A stretch of DNA of 64,000 nt from Clostridium putrefaciens (GCF_900461105.1 NZ_UFWZ01000001.1:2693001-2757000); one strand, 5' to 3'. Shown: positions 8,497-17,385, numbered from the stretch's first letter. Notes: generated by a model not told the origin, from the sequence alone. Numbers and translations: made by a program.

Positions 8497-10677
8497 ATGA
8501 AAAAGAAGATTCCTTTAGGTTTTATTTTCCTTTTCATAACTATATTCACATTTAACTCTTTATTTTACGCAGAAAAACATAACAGATATTCTGAAATGAT
8601 AAATATAGGAGAAACAAATAAAAGTAATAAGATTGTTATTTCTAATTCAGGGAGAAGTGCAGAAGATATTTATAAAATATTAAAACTATACTTAAATATG
8701 TATAATGGAAATCTATATTACAGTGAAACCTCAACAAAGCCGGGAAAATCTATTCATACAAAATATATATATATAAGTAACGCTGATTTATTTAAAGACA
8801 TTAGATTAAGTGATGGTCGATTTTTAGATGTCTTTGAAAATGAATCAGATAAATTTTTGTCTACTGAAAATCTTGGTGATAGCAATCAAATAGGACAAAT
8901 AGAGGATTTTGTAGGAAATAATAACTTTGAGATTAGAACAATTAAAAATAATTTAGATGATAGCTTTTTCAATAAAAATCTTATTATTCAACTAAAAGAC
9001 CCATCAGATTTCAGTAAATTTGTAAAGGATTTAGAGGGAGAAGACCTATATATTCAAATATTATTAGGTAATTCAGGGGAAATGACTTCAGCGCCTGTAT
9101 TTAAGATCATGGTGGTGATTTGTTTTTTTGTTTTAATAATGTTGATAGTTTATCATCTATTAAATTCCTATAAAAAAATAGGCATTGAAAAAATGCTTGG
9201 GTATAGCAAGAAAGATATATGGCTTAAGGGTATATTATCTATAATCAGCATAGAATTTATTGTTATGTGCATTACAACCTTTATTCTTATTTTTGTTAAT
9301 TTTAAAGTATATAATAGTTTATTTATAGCATTTATAATTAATCTACTTAAAGTTTATATTTTAATGATTATATTCACTTTTATATTTGTGTCTATCCCCT
9401 TCTTATATGTAAAGAGAATTTCTATATCAAACATGTTAAAAAATAAGCGCCCAGTAAAGTCTATAGTGTGTTTCAATATCTTTATAAAGATTTTATTATC
9501 TATATCTTTAGTATTATTATCTGTAAGTGTATATAAAAGCTATAAAATTGTTCAATCTAGATATTCGAGTTCCTATGAAACTTGGGAGGATACAAAGGAA
9601 TATGCCATAGTTACAGGATTAATAACAAAGGGCAAAACTATTAATGATGATTATTCTGTAGAGCAAATGCAAAAGGAGAAAGAACTATTCTTGTATTTTA
9701 ACAAAAAAGGTGCTATATATGCAAATTTCCAGAGTTATGCTCCAGATGTGTATGAACTTAATTTAAAACATAGTGATATGAATGAAGGACCGCTATCAAT
9801 AAATATAAATCCAAATTATTTAAATAAACATACTATTTATGACGAAAATGGTCAGATAGTCAGTATTGATGAAACTGAAACTGAATTAATATTATTAGTA
9901 CCCAAAAACTATAAGTCAATTGAAGATGGCATAAGAAAATATTATGAATCTAACAGAAGTAACAAGGGTAAGTCTCATGCAGACAAGGAGGATGGTGATG
10001 ATTCAAATGTAGCACAAGAAGAGGTGGATCCTAATATTAAAATAATATGGACTAGTGAGGGACAAAACTTTTTTTCTTATAGGCTAGATATAAATCCGGG
10101 AAGTGGAAATTGTATTACAGACCCTGTAGCTGTGGTTATAACCGAATCAAACGGAAGCTTAATTGATTATTATAAATTACTTGGATATAACGGTAGCCCT
10201 TTTAAATTTAAAGTTGATGATATATCTAATCCAGCGGCAAGCATCCTAGATAAGGTAAAGGATTACTATGATATGAGCATATACAGTTTTCCAATATCTA
10301 GTGTTTACGATAATGTTAAAGAAGAGATTTTAGAAATAAAAAGAGAAATTAGATTTTTAACTGTAATTATCACAATATTAATATCAATTATTATGATAAT
10401 CACAGTGCAAAACATATATAACTACTTTGAACAACACAAGGTTAGACTAGCTGTACAAAGGTTTAATGGCTATAAGACAATTGATAAATATAAGGGGTGG
10501 TTTCTAATAGAACTTATAAGCTTTCTTATAATATTAACTATTTCTTCATTAATAATGAGATCTTATGAAGTTTTATGGATAACACTTATTTTCTTCACTG
10601 CAGAACTTATCATTTCCTTAGTATTTATTAGATTAACTGAAAAAAGAAATATCCTTAGAATTACAAAAGGAGGGTAA
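8497..10677 (+). CDS. Bacteriocin-associated integral membrane protein (DUF1430 type), putative immunity/export permease
   Basis: 726 aa with an FtsX/MacB-like plan: an N-terminal membrane segment (residues about 7-25), an extracellular domain, three membrane spans around 205-310, a further span near 325-345, a second large extracellular part, and three C-terminal spans (about 620-715). The SD is GGGAG before ATG. It lies between a lactococcin 972-type precursor and an ABC ATPase, the gene order of the lactococcin 972 group, where this protein with the ATPase is thought to give export and/or immunity. A Lys/Asp-rich stretch near 490-510 is probably a flexible loop. Co-transcribed with the next gene (3-bp gap). 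Confidence 0.85.
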   Translation: MKKKIPLGFIFLFITIFTFNSLFYAEKHNRYSEMINIGETNKSNKIVISNSGRSAEDIYKILKLYLNMYNGNLYYSETSTKPGKSIHTKYIYISNADLFKDIRLSDGRFLDVFENESDKFLSTENLGDSNQIGQIEDFVGNNNFEIRTIKNNLDDSFFNKNLIIQLKDPSDFSKFVKDLEGEDLYIQILLGNSGEMTSAPVFKIMVVICFFVLIMLIVYHLLNSYKKIGIEKMLGYSKKDIWLKGILSIISIEFIVMCITTFILIFVNFKVYNSLFIAFIINLLKVYILMIIFTFIFVSIPFLYVKRISISNMLKNKRPVKSIVCFNIFIKILLSISLVLLSVSVYKSYKIVQSRYSSSYETWEDTKEYAIVTGLITKGKTINDDYSVEQMQKEKELFLYFNKKGAIYANFQSYAPDVYELNLKHSDMNEGPLSININPNYLNKHTIYDENGQIVSIDETETELILLVPKNYKSIEDGIRKYYESNRSNKGKSHADKEDGDDSNVAQEEVDPNIKIIWTSEGQNFFSYRLDINPGSGNCITDPVAVVITESNGSLIDYYKLLGYNGSPFKFKVDDISNPAASILDKVKDYYDMSIYSFPISSVYDNVKEEILEIKREIRFLTVIITILISIIMIITVQNIYNYFEQHKVRLAVQRFNGYKTIDKYKGWFLIELISFLIILTISSLIMRSYEVLWITLIFFTAELIISLVFIRLTEKRNILRITKGG

Positions 10678-10680
10678 GTT

Positions 10681-11322
10681 ATGTCATTAATTGAATTAAA
10701 TAATATTACTAAAAGCTATGGTGATAAAACCATATTTAAAGACTTTTCATTAAAAGTAGAAGGTGGCGATTTCATAGCATTAACAGGTGACAGTGGCTGT
10801 GGAAAAAGTACATTATTAAATATTATAGGTCTACTTGAAGAATTTGATAGTGGAGAGATTATTATAGATGGCAAGACGAGTCCCTCGCCAAATAGCGGAG
10901 TAGCTAATAAAATATTAAGAGAAAAAATAAGTTATCTTTTTCAAAACTTTGCACTTGTGGACGAAGAAACCGTAGAATACAATTTGAAACTAGCCTGTAA
11001 ATATGTAAAGGCAAATAGACCTGAAAAAGAATTTAGTATCAGTGAATCACTAAAACATGTAGGACTTGAAGGTTATGAGAAACGTAAAATATATGAATTA
11101 AGTGGTGGAGAGCAACAAAGAGTAGCTATTGCAAGAATAATGCTAAAGCCAAGTAAAATAATATTAGCAGATGAACCCACAGGATCACTAGATGAAAAAA
11201 ATAGAGATGTAGTACTAACTCTACTAAAAACACTAAATAAAGAGGGTAAAACTCTAATACTAGTAACTCATGATAAATATGTTGCTAGTCAGTGTAATAA
11301 GATTATACACCTCACCCCTTAA
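10681..11322 (+). CDS. ABC transporter ATP-binding protein, lactococcin 972 group
   Basis: A 213-aa ATPase with a complete set of motifs: Walker A GDSGCGKST, Q-loop FQNFALVDE, signature LSGGEQQRVAIAR, Walker B ILADEPTGSLD and switch His in VTHDK. The size and sequence type match the MacB/LolD-like class that pairs with FtsX-like permeases. It starts 3 bp after the DUF1430-type gene (SD GGAGGG inside its end), so the two should form one complex that moves the bacteriocin or protects the producer. It ends just before a strong palindrome that separates it from the convergent gene. Confidence 0.92.
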   Translation: MSLIELNNITKSYGDKTIFKDFSLKVEGGDFIALTGDSGCGKSTLLNIIGLLEEFDSGEIIIDGKTSPSPNSGVANKILREKISYLFQNFALVDEETVEYNLKLACKYVKANRPEKEFSISESLKHVGLEGYEKRKIYELSGGEQQRVAIARIMLKPSKIILADEPTGSLDEKNRDVVLTLLKTLNKEGKTLILVTHDKYVASQCNKIIHLTP

Positions 11323-11369
11323 CTACCAATAGTTATAGATGTGGATGTGGATGACTTCACGGTAAGTAC

Positions 11370-11417
11370 TACCAAATTTAAGAAAGGCAATTGCCATTGC
11401 CTTTCTTAAATTTGGTA
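11370..11417. terminator. Perfect 21-bp palindrome between convergent genes
   Basis: TACCAAATTTAAGAAAGGCAA is followed by a 6-nt loop and its exact complement. It lies between the bacteriocin ABC gene (plus) and the minus-strand gene ending at 11429. It probably acts as a bidirectional terminator, though no long T-run follows. A palindromic mini-element is the alternative. Confidence 0.6.
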
Positions 11418-11428
11418 GCATTATTATT

Positions 11429-12460
11429 TTAATAGTTAAGTTTAAATATATTAATAACAGCATCATCAACTTCAAAAAGTTTATGTGTTTCTTCAGTTAC
11501 AAATTCATAATAATATAATGCATTTGACATTATTGCATTACTACCATCACGTTGCTCAACCTGATTTGATGCTGGTGTTACTCCTAAGAAAAAAAAGCCC
11601 TTTTCATACATTGAAAATTCCGGATTTTTAATTAGAGTAAACTTAGAATCATTAATATCATAACTAGATATCAATACGACCTTTTCATCATTACTTTTCA
11701 AATCTATTAAATAAATATTATTACTTGTCTTGTCATCAGTTATTTCTGTAGCATCAAATAAGATCTTATCTGATGTGTTATTAATAGATATATTATTAAT
11801 GAATTTATTTGTAGAATAAGCTTCCTTTTCAACTTTTGTATTCATTTCATATTCAATAATTTTATGTGTTGGAATATCAGGAAATCTTTTAGACCCCATC
11901 TCACTTATAGAACGCTCTAGTGTATAAATCTTATTATTAAATTTATTATAATAAAATTTATACAGATACGAATCAGTATAATCTTTATTTAAAATATCTA
12001 TTTCTTTTGTTACCAAATTGTACCTTCCTAATGAATAATTTGAATTATCACTATTGATTGTTCTGAAGATTATTGTATCATTATACAAATCAAATATATC
12101 GCCAGTACATTTACTATCTAATAATATTCCTGAACTATCCTTTTTATTAGTTAAATTAACTTTATATATATTATACTTATTATCAATCAAATCAGTATAA
12201 TATAAAATATTGTGCTTTTCATCAATTATAAAATCAGAAAAGGTTTCATTTTTACGACAATACTTTTTTATAAATTCATCTTTTTCTATATTATATACCC
12301 CATAGGTAGCAATATTATCTTTATTCGTATACATCAGTGATATTGTATTATTTTTATTTTCTTTTAAAATGACCTCCTTATATTTAAATTTATATTTATA
12401 TACTATAAAAGATATTATTACTATTATAATTAATACATATATATATTGATTCTTTTTCAT
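11429..12460 (-). CDS. Membrane-anchored protein of unknown function, predicted extracytoplasmic beta-propeller-like
   Basis: 343 aa; SD GGAGGAAAT before ATG. Residues 5-24 form a single membrane anchor (N-in). The rest is rich in short repeating beta units with Y/N/D turns (ILYYTDLIDNKYNIYKV, ILFDATEITDDKTSNNIYLID), as seen in TolB/WD40-like propellers; no family is recognised with certainty. Its promoter is unclear and it is followed downstream by the palindrome at 11370. Its adjacency to the bacteriocin locus is convergent, so a shared role is not implied. Confidence 0.6.
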   Translation of the reverse strand: MKKNQYIYVLIIIVIISFIVYKYKFKYKEVILKENKNNTISLMYTNKDNIATYGVYNIEKDEFIKKYCRKNETFSDFIIDEKHNILYYTDLIDNKYNIYKVNLTNKKDSSGILLDSKCTGDIFDLYNDTIIFRTINSDNSNYSLGRYNLVTKEIDILNKDYTDSYLYKFYYNKFNNKIYTLERSISEMGSKRFPDIPTHKIIEYEMNTKVEKEAYSTNKFINNISINNTSDKILFDATEITDDKTSNNIYLIDLKSNDEKVVLISSYDINDSKFTLIKNPEFSMYEKGFFFLGVTPASNQVEQRDGSNAIMSNALYYYEFVTEETHKLFEVDDAVINIFKLNY

Positions 12461-12479
12461 ATTTCCTCCATAGACTTAT

Positions 12480-12578
12480 TTAATAATTATAATAAGTGCC
12501 ATCAAAATATACATCACTATCTATATGTCCTTCGCCTAAGTACCATGAAATTTTCCCAGTTGCAGAATAATATTTTTA
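12480..12578 (-). pseudogene. C-terminal remnant of an unknown gene fused in frame behind the DUF6773 gene
   Basis: After the stop of the DUF6773 gene (12576-12578) the same frame continues for 31 codons, reading KYYSATGKISWYLGEGH and ending GTYYNY before a second stop at 12480. Its composition looks protein-like (W, G, Y rich). It has no start or SD. It is most simply the tail of a gene lost by deletion. Not identified. Confidence 0.35.
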
Positions 12579-13052
12579 TACCTTTTTTATTTCATCATCA
12601 AACCTATTCTCAAGCTTTGCAATTCGACGTTTGTTTAGAATGTTTAAACAAAAATAAAGAACAAATGATACCAGAGTGGAAATAACAAAAGCACTAACTA
12701 AGGTGATAATAATCCCATCGCTATTTCCTAACTCCTTAAAATGCAAAAATGCCGTTACCGCTGTAATGGTGATTCCAGTTACAAGGCTATTTACAATTAT
12801 ACTTTTCTTCTTCTCCTGATTATCATCGGGAAAGAGATTATTACCAACAAAAATATTCCTAATTGTAAGGTAAAGTGACGCTCCAAAAAAGGCAATGAAT
12901 TCTATAGCATATTCTGAAAATGAAGCATCATATACAAACTGTTTTACAAGTATTGACCCAATAAGAAATATCATAACCAGTAAAAAAGCTTCACTTGTTA
13001 TTTTTCGTTTTTGTGCAGTTACCCTCTCATCTTGTATATTATTATTTTTCAT
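12576..13052 (-). CDS. DUF6773-type four-helix membrane protein
   Basis: 158 aa from ATG 13052, with GGGAGG 7 bp upstream; the longer frame starts inside that SD. Four membrane spans are predicted (about residues 20-40, 47-65, 85-105, 115-140) plus a charged C-terminal tail (NKRRIAKLENRFDDEIKKV). In Firmicutes such proteins usually follow directly a small Cro/CI-type HTH gene with stop and SD overlapping. Here the partner HTH gene is 1.8 kb upstream, split off by an insertion sequence; the rest of the HTH reading frame (ELFWEE) still precedes this gene. Function unknown. Expression may now depend on outward transcription from the IS. Confidence 0.75.
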   Translation of the reverse strand: MKNNNIQDERVTAQKRKITSEAFLLVMIFLIGSILVKQFVYDASFSEYAIEFIAFFGASLYLTIRNIFVGNNLFPDDNQEKKKSIIVNSLVTGITITAVTAFLHFKELGNSDGIIITLVSAFVISTLVSFVLYFCLNILNKRRIAKLENRFDDEIKKV

Positions 13053-13067
13053 ACTTATTCCTCCCAA

Positions 13068-13075
13068 AATAATTC
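13068..13075. repeat. Left target-site duplication AATAATTC
   Basis: An identical 8-bp direct repeat is found at 14908-14915, on both sides of the IS at 13076-14907. Confidence 0.92.
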
Positions 13076-13230
13076 GATAGTGTTAACACTACCTTTGTTT
13101 TATTTATTTCAATCCTTGCTATTGCAAGGGTTTGTGCTATTTTAAACGTAAAAAAGCAATGACCCCCTCTTTTCTGATATAATTGTTGTAATCTACCCCA
13201 ACAAAAATCTCCAAAAAGGAAGGTGTCATT

Positions 13231-14664
13231 GTGAGTACAATTATATCAATATTAGTTACATATAATCAACTATTACTTTCACAAATAAATCAATTACTTA
13301 TTTTCATTGCGAAAAACATACCTTTAAAGGCTCCTAAATATGATATGACAAGCCCTAAATACAAGAAACTTACTGTAGATAAATTACCGATTATTAAGAC
13401 CTTTGAACATCTTGATTACAATCAACTTTTAAATGAATACAAACTTGCTAATGGTAAAGATAAAAAGCCAGTAAATCCTCGTGGAAAGAACCCAGTAACA
13501 CCTGATACTGTCTGCCCTCGCTTTGGTGCTCCGCACAACTACATCTACGATAACGCAGGTGGACGCGGGCAGCTTTGCTGCAAGGTTTGTGATTTGCATT
13601 TTAGTAAAAACAAAGTTGACTTCAAGACCGCACTCTTCATTTGTCCTTACTGCGGACATGCTCTAAGCAAAAAGAAAGACCGCAAGAACTTTTATGTCCA
13701 TAAATGTGTTAATAAAAAATGTGATTTCTACCTAAACTCCCTTGCAAAACTTTCATTGAAAGATCTAGAAGAATACAAGAACGATAAGCACAAATTCAAG
13801 CTCCATTATATTTACCGCGAGTTTACTACTAATTATTTTAACGTTGATTTATCTTCTATGCCTAAAGGTGCCACTAGCCTCAAATTCAGAAACTTTTCTT
13901 CTCATGTAATGGGACTTTGCCTAACATACAACGTTAATTTAGGACTATCTACACGCCATACCGCACGTGCGCTTTGGGAAATTCACGGTGTTAAAATATC
14001 TCATGTCATGGTTAGTAGATATGCCATCACCGCTGCCGCTTTAGTTAAACCCTATGTCGATAATTATGACTATAAACCTACTAATTATCTTGCTGCTGAT
14101 GAAACTTATACTAAAGTCAAAGGAAAGACTCAATATATCTGGCTCGTTATGGATGCCATTAAAAAATCAATTTTAGGATACCAAGCCTCATTTACCCGCG
14201 ATACTGGACCTTGCATTTTAACTATGCGTATGGCTTTTGATAAGTTTAAAGAATTTCCTGGTAAGTCCCTTAAATTTATTGCTGATGGTTATACGGCATA
14301 CAAGCTTGCGCAGCAACAGTTCAATCTTAATGGCTTTGACTTCGATGTAACTCAAGTAATTGGACTCACTAATAACGATTCTATTTCAACTGAATATCGC
14401 TGGGTTAAACAAATAATTGAACGACTTAACAGAACATTTAAATTCTCTTATAGGGTTACAAACGGCTTTGGTAGTGAGGAAGGTTCCAACACGCACTTGG
14501 CCTTATTTGTAGCATATTACAACTTTCTTCGACCGCACTCTTACGCTTACTTTGAACCATTAAACCCCATCCCTGAGCTTGAAAGAATTTCTACCATGCC
14601 AGGAAAATGGCAAAAGTTAATTGAACTCTCACAACAACTTATACTAAAAAATCAGGTTGTATAG
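13231..14664 (+). CDS. DDE transposase with N-terminal zinc-ribbon region
   Basis: 477 aa with GTG start; SD AAGGAAGG 7 bp upstream. Residues about 90-170 carry Cys pairs (CPRFGAPH.. CCKVC, CPYCG, CVNKKC) typical of a DNA-binding zinc ribbon. The catalytic core follows: LAADETYTKVKG (first Asp), KFIADGYTAYK (second Asp) and KQIIERLNRTFKFSYR (Glu), then the YNFLRPH box. The core resembles the DDE domain of IS6/IS240-type transposases. It is intact inside an IS with perfect ends, so the element may still be active. Confidence 0.9.
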   Translation: MSTIISILVTYNQLLLSQINQLLIFIAKNIPLKAPKYDMTSPKYKKLTVDKLPIIKTFEHLDYNQLLNEYKLANGKDKKPVNPRGKNPVTPDTVCPRFGAPHNYIYDNAGGRGQLCCKVCDLHFSKNKVDFKTALFICPYCGHALSKKKDRKNFYVHKCVNKKCDFYLNSLAKLSLKDLEEYKNDKHKFKLHYIYREFTTNYFNVDLSSMPKGATSLKFRNFSSHVMGLCLTYNVNLGLSTRHTARALWEIHGVKISHVMVSRYAITAAALVKPYVDNYDYKPTNYLAADETYTKVKGKTQYIWLVMDAIKKSILGYQASFTRDTGPCILTMRMAFDKFKEFPGKSLKFIADGYTAYKLAQQQFNLNGFDFDVTQVIGLTNNDSISTEYRWVKQIIERLNRTFKFSYRVTNGFGSEEGSNTHLALFVAYYNFLRPHSYAYFEPLNPIPELERISTMPGKWQKLIELSQQLILKNQVV

Positions 14665-14895
14665 ACAAATCTATGATTTATCTATTGATCCAATGAATTT
14701 TTTCACCTATCAGCGGTTTTGTTAAAAAGAAACAGTCTGAAAAGGTGTATTCTTGTTGCTGTTTTTTAATTTTCGAGAGTAAATTTAAAGGTTCTGGTGA
14801 AAGAAAAAGTAACACTTCATTCTTTTAGAGCACATTTTCACTTTTCAAAGTGTAATTTAAATCTTAAAACTTTTAATCTGTTTTTTCATAGATTA
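14665..14895. other. 3' non-coding part of the IS
   Basis: About 230 bp between the transposase stop and the right terminal repeat. A short dyad ACAAATCTATGATTTAT follows the stop. No gene seen. Confidence 0.5.
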
Positions 14896-15089
14896 GTTAA
14901 CACTATCAATAATTCATTTAATGTTTTGCCAAGTGCTTTGCATATAGATATACAAAGGTTAAGAGTTGGATTATAATTTCCAGATTCAATCATACCAATT
15001 GTTTGTCTAGTAACCCCCACTGCCCTTGCTAAATCTTCTTGGTTCATATCGCATTCAATTCGAGCTATCTTCATACGTTTATTTTTCAT
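14886..15089 (-). CDS. Small Cro/CI-type HTH regulator, C-terminus altered by the IS
   Basis: 67 aa from ATG 15089 (AAGGAGG 7 bp upstream). The HTH is clear: [46 protein letters not shown]. The normal end LFWEE-stop has been replaced by LIVLTNL-stop, read into the terminal repeat of the IS. The DNA-binding fold is complete, so the protein probably still works. It normally heads a two-gene operon with the DUF6773 gene and probably represses it. Confidence 0.82.
   Translation of the reverse strand: MKNKRMKIARIECDMNQEDLARAVGVTRQTIGMIESGNYNPTLNLCISICKALGKTLNELLIVLTNL
14908..14915. repeat. Right target-site duplication AATAATTC
   Basis: Partner of 13068-13075, directly outside the right terminal repeat. 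Confidence 0.92.
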
Positions 15090-15362
15090 ATAAGCCCTCC
15101 TTATATAAAATGTAATATGATATATAAGACTTAATGTCAATTATACCTTGCATTTGTTTCTAAAATTTTATACCTGTGCTTGCTTAGGTAAATTTGCTTT
15201 TATAATTTCAATAACCTTATCGTAATCACTCTTTTTAATGAATCGTACTTTCTAACAAATTTTCACTATCACTTTTCTAATAACGAAACTAAACTCCCAT
15301 GAACACATTCTGTCAGATAACAGTATGCACTTTTGTCTAACTTATAGTTTGTCTTTTTATAG

Positions 15363-15625
15363 TTATTTTTCACCAATACAGATATACGTGTATTTTGTTG
15401 CCTTATTCCAATTAATATTCTTAAAATTGCTTTCAATAAACATTTTTGTGATTTCAGATTCTGAATATATTCTCACATCACCATCATCGCTAAACTTAAT
15501 AAAAACGTTCATAATTTGTCTGATTGGAGTAAATATCCATGCGTCACACAGGATAAATTTACCCTGTGGCTTTAACACCCTATAAACCTCATCTAAAGCT
15601 TTTAATGGATTAGGATAATGGTGAA
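15363..15625 (-). pseudogene. Truncated class I SAM-dependent methyltransferase (C-terminal part only)
   Basis: The frame reads SFHHYPNPLKALDEVYRVLKPQGKF, ILCDAW, and on to KYTYICIGEK-stop. This is motif post-II onward of a UbiE/type-11 methyltransferase. The SAM-binding half is missing: an in-frame stop lies at about 15625 and the next gene ends at 15630. The junction looks like an old deletion or insertion edge. A short coding-like run KKSDYDKVIEIIKANLPKQ on the minus strand near 15180-15260 may be another scrap. Confidence 0.7.
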
Positions 15626-15629
15626 ATGA

Positions 15630-16442
15630 TTACCTCATATAATTCTCAACTAATTCATAACATCTATCTTTTGTTATTTGTCCTAATGAGGAGACGTAAG
15701 TTAATGATTCCATTGTTCCACCTTCAAATTCTAAAGAATACTTTTTAGCTTCATTGTCTCTATAGGATATCCACTTAATCTGCTTTTCTGTTAACTGTTT
15801 CATATCACTAGGTGACATCTGTAATTTCAATTCAGTATAAATTTCGTTTAAAGCTTTATCCCACCTTTCATATCGCTTTCCTTCAGCTTCCTTCATTTCC
15901 GCTGTTGTTCTTAAATATTTCTCTTCTAAATCTGTGGATCCAGATTCAATATTATTTAATTTATTTATATATAGCTCTCTTTTATTTTTATGTACATCCA
16001 CTTTTTCTTTTTCTGTAGTTTTTTGTTCAGTAACAGCTTTGTTTTTATCATCCTCTACAACCTTTTGTTCAGCAATGATCTTATTTTTTATTTCTTCATC
16101 TATCTGGACTTTTAGATTGTTAATATCATCTTTTATTGAGTATTCACTATACTGAGAGTTAATTCCTTTAAGTGCCTTTTCTGCTTCTTCCACTTTAGCT
16201 TGCTTCAAATATTCTTTAGATGCTAAGTAATCATTTATAATACTTTTCATAGTAGAAGCTTCTTGATTTTTGGAATCCTTATCTAAGGCTATGTCCAATG
16301 AAGCCAATGCCTTATCATATTCTTTGTTTTCCAATGCTTGTTTACCTTGGTTTATGGCTTCTTTAGAAAGGCTATTAGTACATCCCAATAATCCTAATGA
16401 AAAAACCATGAACAGGATCGATATTACTACTTTCTTCTTCAT
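15630..16442 (-). CDS. Lipoprotein with TPR-like and C-terminal DUF1311 (LprI-like) domains
   Basis: 270 aa; SD GGGGGG before ATG. Lipobox LLGC (Cys21). Residues about 30-105 form helical TPR-like pairs (QALENKEYDKALASLDIALDKDSKN). A long charged coiled coil follows (about 105-155). The end (about 155-268) is a DUF1311 domain with ERWDKALNEIYTELKLQMSPSDMKQLTEKQIKWISYRD. DUF1311 proteins include lysozyme inhibitors of the LprI type, so a surface role against lysozyme is possible but unproven. Apparently monocistronic. Confidence 0.82.
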   Translation of the reverse strand: MKKKVVISILFMVFSLGLLGCTNSLSKEAINQGKQALENKEYDKALASLDIALDKDSKNQEASTMKSIINDYLASKEYLKQAKVEEAEKALKGINSQYSEYSIKDDINNLKVQIDEEIKNKIIAEQKVVEDDKNKAVTEQKTTEKEKVDVHKNKRELYINKLNNIESGSTDLEEKYLRTTAEMKEAEGKRYERWDKALNEIYTELKLQMSPSDMKQLTEKQIKWISYRDNEAKKYSLEFEGGTMESLTYVSSLGQITKDRCYELVENYMR

Positions 16443-16556
16443 ATGTAAGTCCCCCCCATATCTCTACGTCATTTTGTATATTCTTTACATCAAACTCAGA
16501 AACCTCACTTTAACTAAATTCTCCTTTAAATATTTAATACAACTTAAAACTTCTAC

Positions 16557-17060
16557 CTAATTATGATAACAATTATCCATAGCAATAAGTATTGCAATAG
16601 CTAGTTTGTCTTCATGGTCTTCGTATACACAAATTTCATAAATATCTTGTAATGATAAAGTCTTTTTTGAAATCTGAGCTATTTCAACACCATCTTTAGT
16701 AATAGAAAAATTTTTAGCCAAAATATCGCCTTTAATTAAATAATTACTGCACCTAGCATTTATGTACATTTTAGGTACAAATAAATTTTTATTTTGATTT
16801 ACTGAAATAGTATCCCCTTCGATTATGATATCATATCTTTTCCATAGAAATCCTGGTTTTCGCTTGATTATAAATTGCTTTTCACCTTCTAAATTATTTA
16901 CTTGTAATATATGTCCTATAGAAAATAGACTTCCAAATATTCTTTCAAAAGTTACAGTTGATGAAGAACCAGTAACTTGTAGTACCGGTTTTTCATTAAT
17001 ATCATATATCATATACTTATCCTTAAATGAAAGTTTTTGCTTAATATAATAAATATTCAC
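16557..17060 (-). CDS. LURP-one-related (scramblase-like fold) family protein
   Basis: 167 aa; SD GGAGG before ATG. The pattern of short beta strands with LSFKDKYMIYDINEKPVLQV, GSLFSIGHILQV, FIIKRKPGFLWKRYDI matches the LURP-one-related beta-barrel family (PF04525 type), where one hydrophobic central helix is wrapped by a 12-strand barrel. Function in bacteria is unknown. It is a single gene between a lipoprotein gene and a broken GNAT gene. Confidence 0.75.
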   Translation of the reverse strand: MNIYYIKQKLSFKDKYMIYDINEKPVLQVTGSSSTVTFERIFGSLFSIGHILQVNNLEGEKQFIIKRKPGFLWKRYDIIIEGDTISVNQNKNLFVPKMYINARCSNYLIKGDILAKNFSITKDGVEIAQISKKTLSLQDIYEICVYEDHEDKLAIAILIAMDNCYHN

Positions 17061-17112
17061 ATAAGTTTACCTCCTAATATTTTAATTACAATATAAATAG
17101 CCCCATATTAGT

Positions 17113-17325
17113 TTACTTAAATGCATAACTTTCCAAAGCTATAACCCATTGTTTTCTATATAATTCAATAGCTGAGCAATTATCAACTAAAACAGTTAAA
17201 TCAATATATTTTGCATTAACTGATTTGCACCACCTTTTAAATTCTTCTATAAATGCTGTTCCTATTCCAGGTCCTCTGTTTTTATCTTTTACGTACATGG
17301 CATCAAGCGTTATAAAAGAAACTCC
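17113..17325 (-). pseudogene. GNAT acetyltransferase fragment (C-terminal half)
   Basis: The frame reads GVSFITLDAMYVKDKNRGPGIGTAF, IEEFKRW, and on to LESYAFK-stop. It keeps the acetyl-CoA loop (NRGPGIG) but lacks the N-terminal half. The upstream break coincides with the hairpin-rich repeat at 17318-17385, which may have inserted into or been joined to the gene. The end YRKQWVIALESYAF is also off the usual YEKxGF form. Confidence 0.7.
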
Positions 17326-17385
17326 TACTTCACTACTCTACGTAGGAGTAAGTTTCACTATCTAAATCAAAGATTTAGAGCGTCA
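17318..17385. repeat. Hairpin-rich repeat related in style to the ribozyme P1 repeat
   Basis: GAAACTCCTAC (17318-17328) pairs with GTAGGAGTAAGTTTC (17342-17356), and CTAAATC-AAA-GATTTAG forms a second stem (17362-17378). The layout (a CTCC stem next to an AAATC-N3-GATTT stem) is that of the 63-bp units in the glmS ribozyme. It sits at the broken end of the GNAT fragment. Confidence 0.5.

Larger units (their letters stand above)
13076..14907 (+). mobile_element. Complete 1832-bp insertion sequence with 12-bp terminal repeats
   Basis: The ends are GATAGTGTTAAC (13076-13087) and GTTAACACTATC (14896-14907), exact inverted repeats, flanked by the 8-bp duplication AATAATTC. It carries one transposase gene. 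The host site is the last codons of a small HTH regulator gene: joining the flanks restores LNELFWEE-stop, with the stop overlapping the SD of the DUF6773 gene. The 8-bp duplication and transposase fold recall the IS6/IS240 group, but the length is larger than classic IS6. Confidence 0.92.

Noticed and set aside
15325-15585. 86-codon plus-strand ORF
   Set aside because: It is antisense to the methyltransferase remnant and has no SD.
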